Assembly: GCA_017651265.1 (NCBI GenBank)
Contig: JAGCDO010000052.1
Location: forward strand, 1 to 59,008
Reading direction: 5' to 3'
DNA from: Prevotella sp.
GTDB lineage: Bacteria; Bacteroidota; Bacteroidia; Bacteroidales; Bacteroidaceae
Length of the DNA stretch: 59,008 nucleotides
Within the stretch, counting starts at the first letter, position 1. Each line of letters starts with the position of its first letter. The notes under the pieces are model-generated. The model was not told the origin of the DNA and did not search any database. It saw only the letters and a list, made by a program, of their open reading frames with translations. Shown here in pieces: positions 1-8,548 of the stretch. Made by a program: the position numbers and the translations under genes.

Positions 1-960
1 CTGATCTTCCTCAACGGACACCACCTGAAGGAATGTATCTACCAGTATATCGAACTGTGGAAAGAGGATCTGGGCGATGACTATGAGACGTTTAAGCAGT
101 GGTTCACCAAGTACAACTACGTTTGCGCCACCTTGGTTGACCGTATCGTACCGGGCTTCCCACGTAAGGAAATAGCTGATATTCAGCAGAAAATAGGATA
201 CAAAGACGACCTGGTGGTACAGGCCGAGGCCTTCCATCTCTGGGTGATTGAGAAGCCTGAGAACATGAGTATCGAGGTTTTGCGCGAGGAGTTCCCAGCC
301 GAGAAAGCGGGTCTGCATGTGCTCATCGCCGAGAGCGAGAAACCATATCATGAACGAAAGGTGACCTTGCTGAACGGTCCGCATACCGTGCTCTCCCCTG
401 TTGCCTTCCTCTCGGGCGTAGATATCGTCAGGGATGCCTGCAACCACGAGGTGATAGGCAAGTATATTCATAAGGTGCAGTTCGAGGAACTGATGGAAAC
501 ACTGAACCTGCCCATGGATGAACTGCGCCGCTTTGCCGGTGATGTTCTGGAGCGATTCAACAACCCGTATGTGGATCATCAGGTGACGAGCATCATGTTA
601 AATTCTTTCCCCAAATTCCAGGCTCGCGATTTACCCGGAGTGAAGACCTATCTGGAGCGCAAGGGAACACTGCCCAGCGGACTGGTTTTCGGCTTAGCGG
701 CTATCATTATATACTACAAAGGTGGCAAGCGAAGCGACGGAATAGAGATCATTCCCAACGACGACCCGAAGATTATGAATCTCTTGAAGGTATTATGGGA
801 AACGGGTGATACGCAAAAAGTTACCGATGGTGTTCTTAGCGCAGAATTCATTTGGGGAGAGGATCTCCATCAAGTAAAAGGACTCGCAGATTTGGTAAAG
901 AAATATCTTGACTTAATCCTGGAAAAAGGAATGCTCGAAGCTGTAAAAACTATTCTTTAA
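1..960 (+). CDS. uxaB: Tagaturonate reductase (altronate oxidoreductase), 3' part
   Basis: The reading frame is open from base 1 to the TAA at 958-960, so only the last 319 codons are present and the true start lies upstream. The product resembles the C-terminal half of mannitol dehydrogenase/UxaB-type NAD-dependent polyol dehydrogenases: HLKECIYQYIELWK, LLNGPHTVLSPVAFLSG and the helical region ending near NNPYVDHQVTSIMLNSFPKF are typical. UxaB reduces tagaturonate to altronate in galacturonate (pectin) breakdown. The family assignment is from remembered family sequence. UxaB rather than mannitol or fructuronate dehydrogenase is the best guess, because Bacteroidota UxaB proteins have this long tail. 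No other uronate gene lies in the window. Confidence 0.8.
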   Translation: MIFLNGHHLKECIYQYIELWKEDLGDDYETFKQWFTKYNYVCATLVDRIVPGFPRKEIADIQQKIGYKDDLVVQAEAFHLWVIEKPENMSIEVLREEFPAEKAGLHVLIAESEKPYHERKVTLLNGPHTVLSPVAFLSGVDIVRDACNHEVIGKYIHKVQFEELMETLNLPMDELRRFAGDVLERFNNPYVDHQVTSIMLNSFPKFQARDLPGVKTYLERKGTLPSGLVFGLAAIIIYYKGGKRSDGIEIIPNDDPKIMNLLKVLWETGDTQKVTDGVLSAEFIWGEDLHQVKGLADLVKKYLDLILEKGMLEAVKTIL

Positions 961-986
961 ATAATCCTTTTTAACAACAACTTATT

Positions 987-2558
987 ATGAAAAAATTACT
1001 ATTACCGATCCTGCTCTTTGCAGCCATGTCTGTAAACGCAGCAGAAAACCCCGTGTTAACCATCGAAGGTGGTCAGGTACAAGGCGTATTCGCCGACGAT
1101 CATCCTGACGTGTATGTCTATCGTGGCATTCCGTATGCTGCTCCTCCTATTCGCGAGAACCGTTGGAAAGCTCCGCAGCCCGTTGTGCCCTGGAAGGGTG
1201 TGAAGATCTGCGACACCTTCGGTCGTCCGAGCTATCAGGCCATCCAGTACCCTGGTGGTTACTACACCGAGTGGGGCTATGGTAAGGAGGCTGCCTTCAG
1301 TGAGGACTGTCTGTATCTGAACGTATGGACAAAGGCTCCTGGACAGGTTGGCAAGAAACTGCCTGTAGCTTTGTGGATTCACGGTGGTGGCTATCGTGAA
1401 GGTTTCGGCTCTGAGCCCGAGTTCGACGGTCAGGAATGGGGCGCTAAGGATGTAGTGCTCGTATCCATCAACTACCGTCTGGGTATCTTCGGTTTCCTCA
1501 CCCACCCCTTGCTGGCAGAGGAGAATCCGAACCATGTATCTGGTAACTACGGTATTCTCGACCAGATCGAGGCTTTGAAGTGGATCAAGAAGAACATCGC
1601 ACAGTTCGGTGGCGATCCTAACAACGTAACCATCTTCGGACAGAGTGCCGGTGGCGGTAGCGTGCGTACCCTATGTGAGTCTCCCCTGGCTCGTGGCTTG
1701 TTCCACAAGGCTGTCATCATGAGTGCTCAGGGTCTGAGCATCCCCAACCCCAACGGTGGTGGAATGATGGGTGGCCGCTACGGCGGTGGTTCCATTGAGG
1801 ATGCTGCTAACAATGCCAAGAAGATGTTCGACTGGGCTGGTATGACCGATCTGCAGAAGATGCGTCAGGCTTCTACCGAGACTGTCTTTGCACTGCCTAC
1901 TATCTATGCACAGGCTAACAGCAGCGGACAGCAGCAGGGTGGCTTTGGTATGATGCGTATGGGCATGGGCTATATGCCGATGATCGACGGTTATGTAAGC
2001 GTGAAGAGCTTTGATGATGCTACCCGCGAGGGTACGTTGGCCGACGTTCCTTATATGATTGGCTACACCCTGAACGATATGGGTAATATGGCTCCTAACA
2101 TTGCCGAGTTCTGTAAGGTTCGCGCTGAGAAGGGCGGTAAGGCTTGGGCTTACGAGTTCGCTCGTCCGCTTCCCGATGATGGTTCTCATCCTGAGGTAAC
2201 ACAGCGTCTGCGTGGTGCTTTCCACTCTTCCGACCTCTGGTTCGTATTCAAGAGTCTGAAGCACTGCTGGCGTCCTTGGACCAAGGGCGACTGGGATCTC
2301 TCTGAGAAGATGCTTACTGCATGGACCAACTTCGCCAAGTACAGCGATCCTAACGGACCGAAGGGTGGCGAATGGAAACCTTGCACAGAGAAGAACCCGA
2401 ATTTCATGGTGTTCAAGCTGAACGACAAGGATGCAGAAGCTTCCTTCTTCGGTCAGCCCGAGACTGCTCCTCAGCAGGGCTTCGGTGGCTTCCCCGGTGG
2501 CTTCGGTGGCGCTCCTGGCGGACCAGGTGCCAGACCAGCTGCTCCCAACAGACAGTAA
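987..2558 (+). CDS. Secreted type-B carboxylesterase (para-nitrobenzyl esterase-like)
   Basis: A protein of 523 residues with a signal peptide (MKKLLLPILLFAAMSVNAA). It has the carboxylesterase family signatures: SEDCLYLNVWTK, an oxyanion HGGGY motif, the nucleophile elbow GQSAGGG with Ser about residue 220, and the catalytic His in GAFHSSDLWFVF, about residue 413. The usual acid motif (D-E-G) appears as NDMG, so the Glu is not at its usual place; an Asp next to it may substitute. Two Gly/Met-rich insertions (about residues 255-270 and 312-330) and a Gly/Pro-rich tail are unusual. Starts 26 bp after the upstream gene; probably exported, substrate unknown (acylated sugars are plausible). A hairpin terminator follows. 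Confidence 0.88.
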   Translation: MKKLLLPILLFAAMSVNAAENPVLTIEGGQVQGVFADDHPDVYVYRGIPYAAPPIRENRWKAPQPVVPWKGVKICDTFGRPSYQAIQYPGGYYTEWGYGKEAAFSEDCLYLNVWTKAPGQVGKKLPVALWIHGGGYREGFGSEPEFDGQEWGAKDVVLVSINYRLGIFGFLTHPLLAEENPNHVSGNYGILDQIEALKWIKKNIAQFGGDPNNVTIFGQSAGGGSVRTLCESPLARGLFHKAVIMSAQGLSIPNPNGGGMMGGRYGGGSIEDAANNAKKMFDWAGMTDLQKMRQASTETVFALPTIYAQANSSGQQQGGFGMMRMGMGYMPMIDGYVSVKSFDDATREGTLADVPYMIGYTLNDMGNMAPNIAEFCKVRAEKGGKAWAYEFARPLPDDGSHPEVTQRLRGAFHSSDLWFVFKSLKHCWRPWTKGDWDLSEKMLTAWTNFAKYSDPNGPKGGEWKPCTEKNPNFMVFKLNDKDAEASFFGQPETAPQQGFGGFPGGFGGAPGGPGARPAAPNRQ

Positions 2559-2577
2559 AACATCAAACGCATATCAT

Positions 2578-2606
2578 AAAAGGTCTTCCAAGCGGGAGAC
2601 CTTTTT
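2578..2606 (+). terminator. Intrinsic terminator after the esterase gene
   Basis: AAAAGGTCT (2578-2586) pairs with AGACCTTTT (2597-2605), with TCC/GGG-type pairs extending it to a 4-nt loop, and the 3' arm runs into a T-tract. It separates the esterase from the next promoter. Confidence 0.85.
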
Positions 2607-2662
2607 ATTTTATGTAATAAGTTAAAATATGCTTATTCGTAATTAAATCGGTGTTATTTTAC

Positions 2663-2671
2663 TAATTTTGC
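2663..2671 (+). promoter_or_regulatory. -7 promoter element TAATTTTGC
   Basis: Exact match to the Bacteroidota -7 consensus TAnnTTTGC, 16 bp before the ATG of the DUF4468 gene and after the terminator of the previous gene. Confidence 0.7.
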
Positions 2672-2687
2672 ACTCAAAATAGCGAAT

Positions 2688-3320
2688 ATGAAGAAACTAA
2701 TGATAGCCATCATGCTCTGTCTGCCGATGGCAGGTATGGCACAAAACCAATGGGAGCGTCCTGATATTCAGGAGAAAAAAGCGGTTAAGACGGAAAAGGA
2801 GGTTACGACGGAAGATCCGAAATACCTTGAAGGTGCCGTTCCCGTAGTGAACGGTGAGGTGTGCTGGACACTCGACCTGTCGGTGCCTGGTAAGAATGCG
2901 CAGCAGATCTACGATATCGTGCTGAACTATCTGGCCGATCTTGTCAAGCAGGAGAACCAGCTGGAGGGCAGCAGCGTATCGTTGGTGAACAAGAGTGAAC
3001 ATAAGATTGCTGCGTCCATCAAGGAATGGCTGGTGTTCAAGAACCAGTTCCTGTCGCTCGACCGTGCGAAGCTTTTCTTCAACCTGATTGTGGAGTGCTC
3101 GGACAATCATCTGAAAGCGGATTTGCGACGGATTAACTACCTGTATGAGGAGGACCGCGATGGAGGAGGCAGTCATTACAGGGCAGAGGAATGGATTACC
3201 GACGAGTATGCGCTGAACAAGAAAAAGACCAAGTTCTACAAGGCGCAGGGCAAGTTCCGCAAGAAGACAATCGACCGCAAGGACGAGTTGTTTGAGGCTA
3301 TCAAGAACGTTCTTCAATAA
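2688..3320 (+). CDS. Exported DUF4468-like protein
   Basis: A protein of 210 residues with a clear signal peptide ending MAGMAQ. After a charged linker comes an alpha/beta domain (DLSVPGKNAQQIYDIVLNYLADLV ... ASIKEWLVF ... FFNLIVECSDNHLKADLRRINYLYEE) that looks like the DUF4468 (TBP-like fold) domain common in Prevotella and Bacteroides. Function unknown; periplasmic or cell-surface location inferred from the signal peptide. It heads a likely transcription unit with the small membrane protein and the porin downstream (gaps 11 and 1 bp), so it may be part of the same envelope function. Confidence 0.75.
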   Translation: MKKLMIAIMLCLPMAGMAQNQWERPDIQEKKAVKTEKEVTTEDPKYLEGAVPVVNGEVCWTLDLSVPGKNAQQIYDIVLNYLADLVKQENQLEGSSVSLVNKSEHKIAASIKEWLVFKNQFLSLDRAKLFFNLIVECSDNHLKADLRRINYLYEEDRDGGGSHYRAEEWITDEYALNKKKTKFYKAQGKFRKKTIDRKDELFEAIKNVLQ

Positions 3321-3331
3321 ATTGATAAACA

Positions 3332-3535
3332 ATGCGTTACCGTTCACGATTCGACGAAGACGAGAAGCAGGACAAATACCTGATGCTAAGACAGATTCTG
3401 AACATTATCTTTATGTTGGGAGCTGTTGTTGGTGTACTGTTGTACTTCTATCAGAACAAGACCATTGGTACGATAGTGATTGTCGTGGCCATGCTCTTCA
3501 AGATGGTAGAATGTGTGTTCCGTCTGCTGAAATAA
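3332..3535 (+). CDS. Small two-helix membrane protein, unknown function
   Basis: A protein of 67 residues. A basic/acidic N-terminus (MRYRSRFDEDEKQDKY) is followed by two hydrophobic segments, about residues 21-40 and 45-63, joined by a QNKTIG turn. It lies 11 bp after the DUF4468 gene and its stop is 1 bp before the porin start, which supports a real, co-transcribed gene. Not recognised as a named family. Confidence 0.65.
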   Translation: MRYRSRFDEDEKQDKYLMLRQILNIIFMLGAVVGVLLYFYQNKTIGTIVIVVAMLFKMVECVFRLLK

Positions 3536-3536
3536 C

Positions 3537-5873
3537 ATGAAGAGAGTTTTCATCACCCTATTGTCTGTTGTCTGCCTCGTATCTACGATGCAGGCTCAAC
3601 AGGATTTCAACCAGATCAACGATCGTGGTGAAATAACTCCGGCAGATGACTGGAAGTCATCGCACAAGAAAGACACGACGAAACACGACAAGGAGATTCC
3701 TATTGGTATGAAGGTATGGACCGTTGATGAACGGTTCGGCGACCGTACTGCTGCCATCCCTGATACCATTCCCCACATGTATATGAACTCGGTGTTCACT
3801 ACTGGCCGCCGCGGAGAGTTCAACACAACAGGAAACCTTGGTGCACCACGCATCAACAGAATCTTCATCGACAGAAGTCTACCGGAACAGTTTATGTTTA
3901 CACAGCCGTATGACTTCTTCATTACGCCCGTTGACAAGTTCCATTTCACCAACACCCTCTCCCCTATTACCAATGTGTCGTACGACGAATGCGGTGATAA
4001 GAACGTGGGCGAGGATCACCTCAAGGCATTGTTTGCCGTGAATGCTGGTAAGAAGACGGGATTGGGATTCAAGTTCGACTATATCTACGGACGGGGTTAC
4101 TACCAGAACCAGAGCACCGCCCACTTCAACTATACGATGTATGCATCGCACATGGGCGACCGCTATCAGGCGCACTTGCTGCTCTCTACCAACCATGAGA
4201 AGGTGGCGGAGAATGGCGGTATCACGAACGATGATTACGTGTCGCACCCCGAGATCTTCAGGGAGTCGTTCAGAACGGATGAAATCCCCACCGTACTGAA
4301 TCAGAACTGGAACCGTAACGACAACCAGCATATCTTCCTCACGCACCGCTACAACATCGGTTTCAACCGGAAGGTACCCATGACTGAGGAGGAGATCAAG
4401 GCCAAGAAGTTCGCTATGGAGGCCGAGAAGGAGAAGGCTGAGCGCGAGGCCAAGGAGAAAGAGCGAAAGAAGGCCATGAAGGAAGGAAGACAGTATGATG
4501 AGGACGCTGTGCAGAACACTTATGCCGGCCGACCCGATGATGCGAAGATTGCCGGGGATGAGCCTGCTGGCGATGCAGATGCTGCCTCCGATCGTATTGC
4601 CGTGACCAAGCAGATGGCAGACAGTCTGCTTGCTGCCAACAAGAAAGCTGCCGAGGACACTTCATGGCTGAAGAACGAGTTCGTGCCCGTGACCAGTCTG
4701 ATACATACCTTGAAGGTGGATAACTACCGACGCATCTACCAGGCATATGCCACCCCATCGGCCTATTACCTCAACACTTATCTGAACAATCAGGAATTGC
4801 AGGGCGACAGTATCTTCGACAAGATGCGCCACTATGATATCAAGAACACCCTCGCCCTCTCATTGCTCGAAGGGTTTAACAAATGGGCAAAGGCTGGATT
4901 GAAGGCGTTCATCACTTCCGACCTGCGTAACTTCTCCATGCCAGACACTTGTTTGTCGGGCTACCGTTCATTCCGAGAGCACAACCTGAGTTTCGGCGGA
5001 CAGATCAGTAAGACCGAAGGTACATTGCTTCATTATACGGCTACCTTGGAGACATGGATCACCGGGGAAGATGCAGGACAGCTGAAATTCGACGGCTCGG
5101 CCGACCTGAACTTCAAGCTTTTCGGCGACACGGTACAACTGGCGGCAAGGGGTTATTTCTACCAACTGCAGCCTACGTTCTACCAACGGAACTACCACGC
5201 CAAGCATCTGTGGTGGGACAACGACGGAGAGCGCGGACTTAAACTCTCGAAGGAGATCCGTACCCGTATTGAAGGTCTGTTCACCTACCAAAAGACACGT
5301 ACGAGTGTAAGGGTGGCCGTTGATGACCTGAAAGACCATATCTACTTTGCGCAGCAATATACGATGGTTGGAGAGAACCGCACAGCCAACACCGTGAGCG
5401 TGAAGCAGAATTCTGGCAACATCAGTCTGCTTACCGTGCAAGTAGGGCAAGACTTTACCTTTGGTCCCCTTAACTGGGAGAGTCAGGTGACCTGGCAGAA
5501 TAGCAGTAACAACGAAGTATTACCCGTGCCCGACTTCAATATCTACAGTAACCTGTACCTGCATTTCAAGATTGCAAGGGTACTGAAAGTGGATCTGGGA
5601 GCAGACGTCCGATATTTCACCAAATACTACGTTCCTGACTATAGTCCGATGCTTGCTCAGTTTACAGTACAGGACAATGGTGAGAACAACGTGGAACTGG
5701 GTAACTACCCCATCGTGAACGTTTATGCCAACATGCACTTGAAGCATACGCGCTTCTTCCTGATGATGAGTCATGTAAACGCAGGCGACGGTGGTAACCG
5801 CTTCTTCGTACCCCACTACCCCATGAATGGAATGATACTCAGGTTCGGTGTTTCGTGGAATTTCTTCAATTAA
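3537..5873 (+). CDS. Putative outer-membrane porin (Porin_10 family)
   Basis: A protein of 778 residues with a signal peptide (ending STMQAQ). The N-terminal region (WTVDERFGDRTAAIPDTIPHMYMNSVFTTGRRGEFNTTGNLGAPRINRIF) and the alternating aromatic beta-strands to the C-terminal FGVSWNFFN fit Porin_10 proteins of Bacteroidota. Residues about 283-375 form a Lys/Glu/Ala-rich stretch predicted to be helical (AEKEKAEREAKEKERKKAMKE), which interrupts the strand pattern and is probably an extended loop or plug-like insertion. One base separates its ATG from the stop of the small membrane protein, suggesting coupling. Substrate unknown. Confidence 0.8.
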   Translation: MKRVFITLLSVVCLVSTMQAQQDFNQINDRGEITPADDWKSSHKKDTTKHDKEIPIGMKVWTVDERFGDRTAAIPDTIPHMYMNSVFTTGRRGEFNTTGNLGAPRINRIFIDRSLPEQFMFTQPYDFFITPVDKFHFTNTLSPITNVSYDECGDKNVGEDHLKALFAVNAGKKTGLGFKFDYIYGRGYYQNQSTAHFNYTMYASHMGDRYQAHLLLSTNHEKVAENGGITNDDYVSHPEIFRESFRTDEIPTVLNQNWNRNDNQHIFLTHRYNIGFNRKVPMTEEEIKAKKFAMEAEKEKAEREAKEKERKKAMKEGRQYDEDAVQNTYAGRPDDAKIAGDEPAGDADAASDRIAVTKQMADSLLAANKKAAEDTSWLKNEFVPVTSLIHTLKVDNYRRIYQAYATPSAYYLNTYLNNQELQGDSIFDKMRHYDIKNTLALSLLEGFNKWAKAGLKAFITSDLRNFSMPDTCLSGYRSFREHNLSFGGQISKTEGTLLHYTATLETWITGEDAGQLKFDGSADLNFKLFGDTVQLAARGYFYQLQPTFYQRNYHAKHLWWDNDGERGLKLSKEIRTRIEGLFTYQKTRTSVRVAVDDLKDHIYFAQQYTMVGENRTANTVSVKQNSGNISLLTVQVGQDFTFGPLNWESQVTWQNSSNNEVLPVPDFNIYSNLYLHFKIARVLKVDLGADVRYFTKYYVPDYSPMLAQFTVQDNGENNVELGNYPIVNVYANMHLKHTRFFLMMSHVNAGDGGNRFFVPHYPMNGMILRFGVSWNFFN

Positions 5874-5885
5874 TCAACCTTTTCC

Positions 5886-5902
5886 TTTGTGATTATCACA
5901 AA
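5886..5902. promoter_or_regulatory. 17-bp perfect palindrome upstream of the aminotransferase promoter
   Basis: TTTGTGAT-T-ATCACAAA, ending 6 bp before the -7 element at 5909, so it occupies the -33/-10 interval. It could be an operator, or a weak stem at the end of the porin transcript since no U-tract follows. Confidence 0.5.
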
Positions 5903-5908
5903 ATATCG

Positions 5909-5917
5909 TAATTTTGC
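5909..5917 (+). promoter_or_regulatory. -7 promoter element TAATTTTGC for the aminotransferase
   Basis: Exact TAnnTTTGC match 25 bp before the ATG at 5943. Confidence 0.7.
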
Positions 5918-5942
5918 ACCGAATTAGAAATATCAAGATAAA

Positions 5943-7148
5943 ATGCCTCAAATATCAGTACGCGGAATAGAGATGCCAGAGAGTCCGATCAGGAAGCTCG
6001 CACCACTGGCAGTCGCCGCAAAGAAACGCGGTACCAAAGTGTATCATCTCAATATCGGTCAGCCTGACCTTCCTACTCCGCAGGTAGCCCTCGACGCGAT
6101 CAAGAATGTTGACCGCAAGGTTTTGGAGTATTCACCTTCGCAGGGTTATGCCAGCTATCGTGAGAAGTTGGTTGACTACTATGCCAAGTACGATATTCAT
6201 GTAACGGCGGATGATATCATCATCACCTGCGGCGGATCAGAGGCAGTGCTCTTCGCATTCATGTCGTGTCTGAACCCCGGGGACGAGATTATCGTTCCGG
6301 AACCTGCATACGCCAACTACATGGCGTTCGCCATTTCTGCAGGTGCCAAGATCCGTACCATCGCTACCACGATTGAGGAGGGCTTCTCCTTACCCAAGGT
6401 GGAGAAGTTCGAGGAACTGATCAACGACCGCACCCGCGCCATCTTGATTTGCAATCCCAATAATCCGACCGGTTATCTCTACACAAGACGGGAGATGAAC
6501 CAGATACGCGACTTGGTGAAGAAATACGATTTGTATCTCTTCTCCGATGAGGTATATCGGGAATATATCTATACGGGCTCCCCGTACATCAGTGCCTGTC
6601 ATCTGGAAGGCATTGAGCAGAACGTGGTGCTCATCGACTCTGTTTCCAAACGCTACAGTGAATGCGGTATCCGCATCGGCGCGCTCATCACGAAGAACAA
6701 GGAGATCAGACAGGCTGTGATGAAGTTCTGTCAGGCTCGTCTCTCCCCGCCACTCATTGGACAGCTCATCGCCGAGGCTTCTCTCGACACGCCTGAGGAG
6801 TATCTCAGGGAGGTGTACGACGAGTTTGTGGAACGCAGGAAATGTCTGATCGACGGACTGAACCGTATTCCCGGTGTTTATTCGCCTATCCCCATGGGAG
6901 CGTTCTATACCGTGGCGAAGCTGCCGGTTGACGACAGCGAGAAGTTCTGTCGCTGGTGCTTGGAATCGTTCAACTATGAGGGAGAGACCGTGATGATGGC
7001 TCCTGCCAGCGGTTTCTACACTACTCCTGGCGCTGGTTACAACCAGGTGCGCATCGCCTATGTGCTGAAGAAAGAAGACCTGAACCGTGCGCTCTTCATT
7101 CTTCGCAAGGCCCTTGAGGCTTATCCTGGGAGAGAGGAAAACGTCTGA
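5943..7148 (+). CDS. Class I/II pyridoxal-phosphate aminotransferase (aspartate aminotransferase-like)
   Basis: A protein of 401 residues with the fold-type I pattern: N-terminal LNIGQPDLPTPQ, ICNPNNPTGYLYTRREM, the FSDEVYREYIYTG strand with the PLP-contacting Asp and Tyr, SVSKRYSECGIRIG with the Schiff-base Lys, and a C-terminal VRIAY motif. Likely makes aspartate or another amino acid by transamination; the exact substrate cannot be read from sequence. The downstream permease begins 2 bp after its stop, so the two are co-transcribed. Confidence 0.88.
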   Translation: MPQISVRGIEMPESPIRKLAPLAVAAKKRGTKVYHLNIGQPDLPTPQVALDAIKNVDRKVLEYSPSQGYASYREKLVDYYAKYDIHVTADDIIITCGGSEAVLFAFMSCLNPGDEIIVPEPAYANYMAFAISAGAKIRTIATTIEEGFSLPKVEKFEELINDRTRAILICNPNNPTGYLYTRREMNQIRDLVKKYDLYLFSDEVYREYIYTGSPYISACHLEGIEQNVVLIDSVSKRYSECGIRIGALITKNKEIRQAVMKFCQARLSPPLIGQLIAEASLDTPEEYLREVYDEFVERRKCLIDGLNRIPGVYSPIPMGAFYTVAKLPVDDSEKFCRWCLESFNYEGETVMMAPASGFYTTPGAGYNQVRIAYVLKKEDLNRALFILRKALEAYPGREENV

Positions 7149-7150
7149 AC

Positions 7151-8398
7151 ATGAATTTCCCCCTATACATTGCCCGGAAGATCTATAACGACCAAGGCGA
7201 CAAACGGAAAGTGAGTCGCCCGGTGATTCGTATTGCTACCCTTGGCGTGGCAATAGGACTGGCCGTGATGCTGATCTCCGTCAGTGTAGTACTGGGCTTC
7301 AAGCATACCATCAGGGATAAGGTCATCGGCTTCGGCAGTCATATCACCGTAGGCGACTTCCTGACCATTCAGGGTAGCGACCAATACCCTATCGAGATGG
7401 GCGACAGTATGATGAACGTGCTGAAAAGCATCAAGGGGGTTGACAAGGTACAGCGCTTCGCCATGAAACAGGGTATCCTGAAGACTGATTCCGATTTCTT
7501 AGGAGTGATGTTCAAGGGTATTGCCGAAGAGTATGACACGACCTTCCTACATAATAATATGGTAGAAGGAACTATCCCTGCCTTCAGTAGTGAGGCCAGT
7601 AAGCAGCAGATTGTCATCTCGAAGATGATTGCCGACCAGCTTCATCTGCATGCAGGCGACCGTCTCTTTGCGTATTTCTTCAGTAACAACGGGGTGCGTC
7701 CACGCAAATACACCATCACGGGTATCTACCAGACAAACCTGTCGATGTTCGATAAGGTGATTTGCTATACCGACCTGTATTCGGCCGTGAAACTGAATGG
7801 TTGGGAGAGTGATCAGACCAGCGGAGCGGAGCTCACCGTCAAGGACTTCAACAAACTCGATGACGTGGCGGATATCCTCACTCATCGCGTGAACCGTTCT
7901 TCTGACAAATATGGTGAGACCTACTCGTCGGCTACCATCCAGCAGAACTATCCGCAGATCTTTTCGTGGCTCGACTTGCTCGACCTGAACGTATGGATTA
8001 TCCTGACGCTGATGGTTTGCGTGGCTGGATTCACCATGATCAGCGGTTTGCTGATCATCATCCTCGAGCGTACCAACATGATCGGTGTACTGAAGGCGTT
8101 GGGTGCCAGGAACAAGACCGTACGTCATACCTTCCTTTGGTTTGCAGTGTTCATTATCGGGAAAGGACTGCTGATTGGTAACATCATCGGACTCGGACTG
8201 ATTCTACTTCAGAAATACACAGGACTCATTCATCTGGATCCTGCCACTTACTATGTGAGCACCGTTCCCGTGGAAGTGAACATCCCCATTATTCTGCTCA
8301 TCAATATTGCCACCTTATTGGTAAGTGTCTTCGTACTTATCGCACCCAGTTATTTGATCTCGCATATCCATCCGGCTAAGTCGATGAGATACGAATAG
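7151..8398 (+). CDS. ABC transporter permease, LolC/LolE-FtsX type
   Basis: A protein of 415 residues with one N-terminal transmembrane segment (RIATLGVAIGLAVMLISVSVVLGF), a periplasmic MacB-like domain of about 220 residues, and three C-terminal membrane segments (WIILTLMVCVAGFTMISGLLII, FLWFAVFIIGKGLLIGNIIGLG, INIATLLVSVFVLIAPSYLI). The N-terminal YIARK and the LERTNMIGVLKALGA motif are typical of lipoprotein-releasing permeases. It would work with a separate ATPase that is not in the window. Starts 2 bp after the aminotransferase. Confidence 0.85.
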   Translation: MNFPLYIARKIYNDQGDKRKVSRPVIRIATLGVAIGLAVMLISVSVVLGFKHTIRDKVIGFGSHITVGDFLTIQGSDQYPIEMGDSMMNVLKSIKGVDKVQRFAMKQGILKTDSDFLGVMFKGIAEEYDTTFLHNNMVEGTIPAFSSEASKQQIVISKMIADQLHLHAGDRLFAYFFSNNGVRPRKYTITGIYQTNLSMFDKVICYTDLYSAVKLNGWESDQTSGAELTVKDFNKLDDVADILTHRVNRSSDKYGETYSSATIQQNYPQIFSWLDLLDLNVWIILTLMVCVAGFTMISGLLIIILERTNMIGVLKALGARNKTVRHTFLWFAVFIIGKGLLIGNIIGLGLILLQKYTGLIHLDPATYYVSTVPVEVNIPIILLINIATLLVSVFVLIAPSYLISHIHPAKSMRYE

Positions 8399-8480
8399 AG
8401 ATGTGAGAAATCGCAAAATTTGGTAAGTAAGGGGCAAAAGTGAGAAGTTTCATCAAAAAGGTGTAGTTTTATATAAATTA

Positions 8481-8507
8481 TTGCACAAAAATTTTGGAAA
8501 TGTGCAG
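8481..8507. promoter_or_regulatory. Imperfect inverted repeat upstream of the acyl-CoA synthetase promoter
   Basis: TTGCACA (8481-8487) and TGTGCAG (8501-8507) form an imperfect inverted repeat around the likely -33 TTTG (8493-8496). The half-site is the same as in the perfect repeat at 8522-8548, suggesting two binding sites for one regulator. Confidence 0.5.
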
Positions 8508-8516
8508 ATAAAGCAT

Positions 8517-8548
8517 TACCTTTGCACAATAATTTGAAAATTGTGCAA
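8517..8548 (+). promoter_or_regulatory. Promoter with a perfect 9-9-9 inverted repeat overlapping the start codon
   Basis: The -7 element TACCTTTGC is at 8517-8525. TTGCACAAT (8522-8530) and ATTGTGCAA (8540-8548) are perfect inverted copies separated by 9 bp. The left arm overlaps the -7 element and the right arm ends on the A of the ATG, so a bound regulator, or an RNA stem, could block both transcription and translation. No Shine-Dalgarno is seen. Confidence 0.6.
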
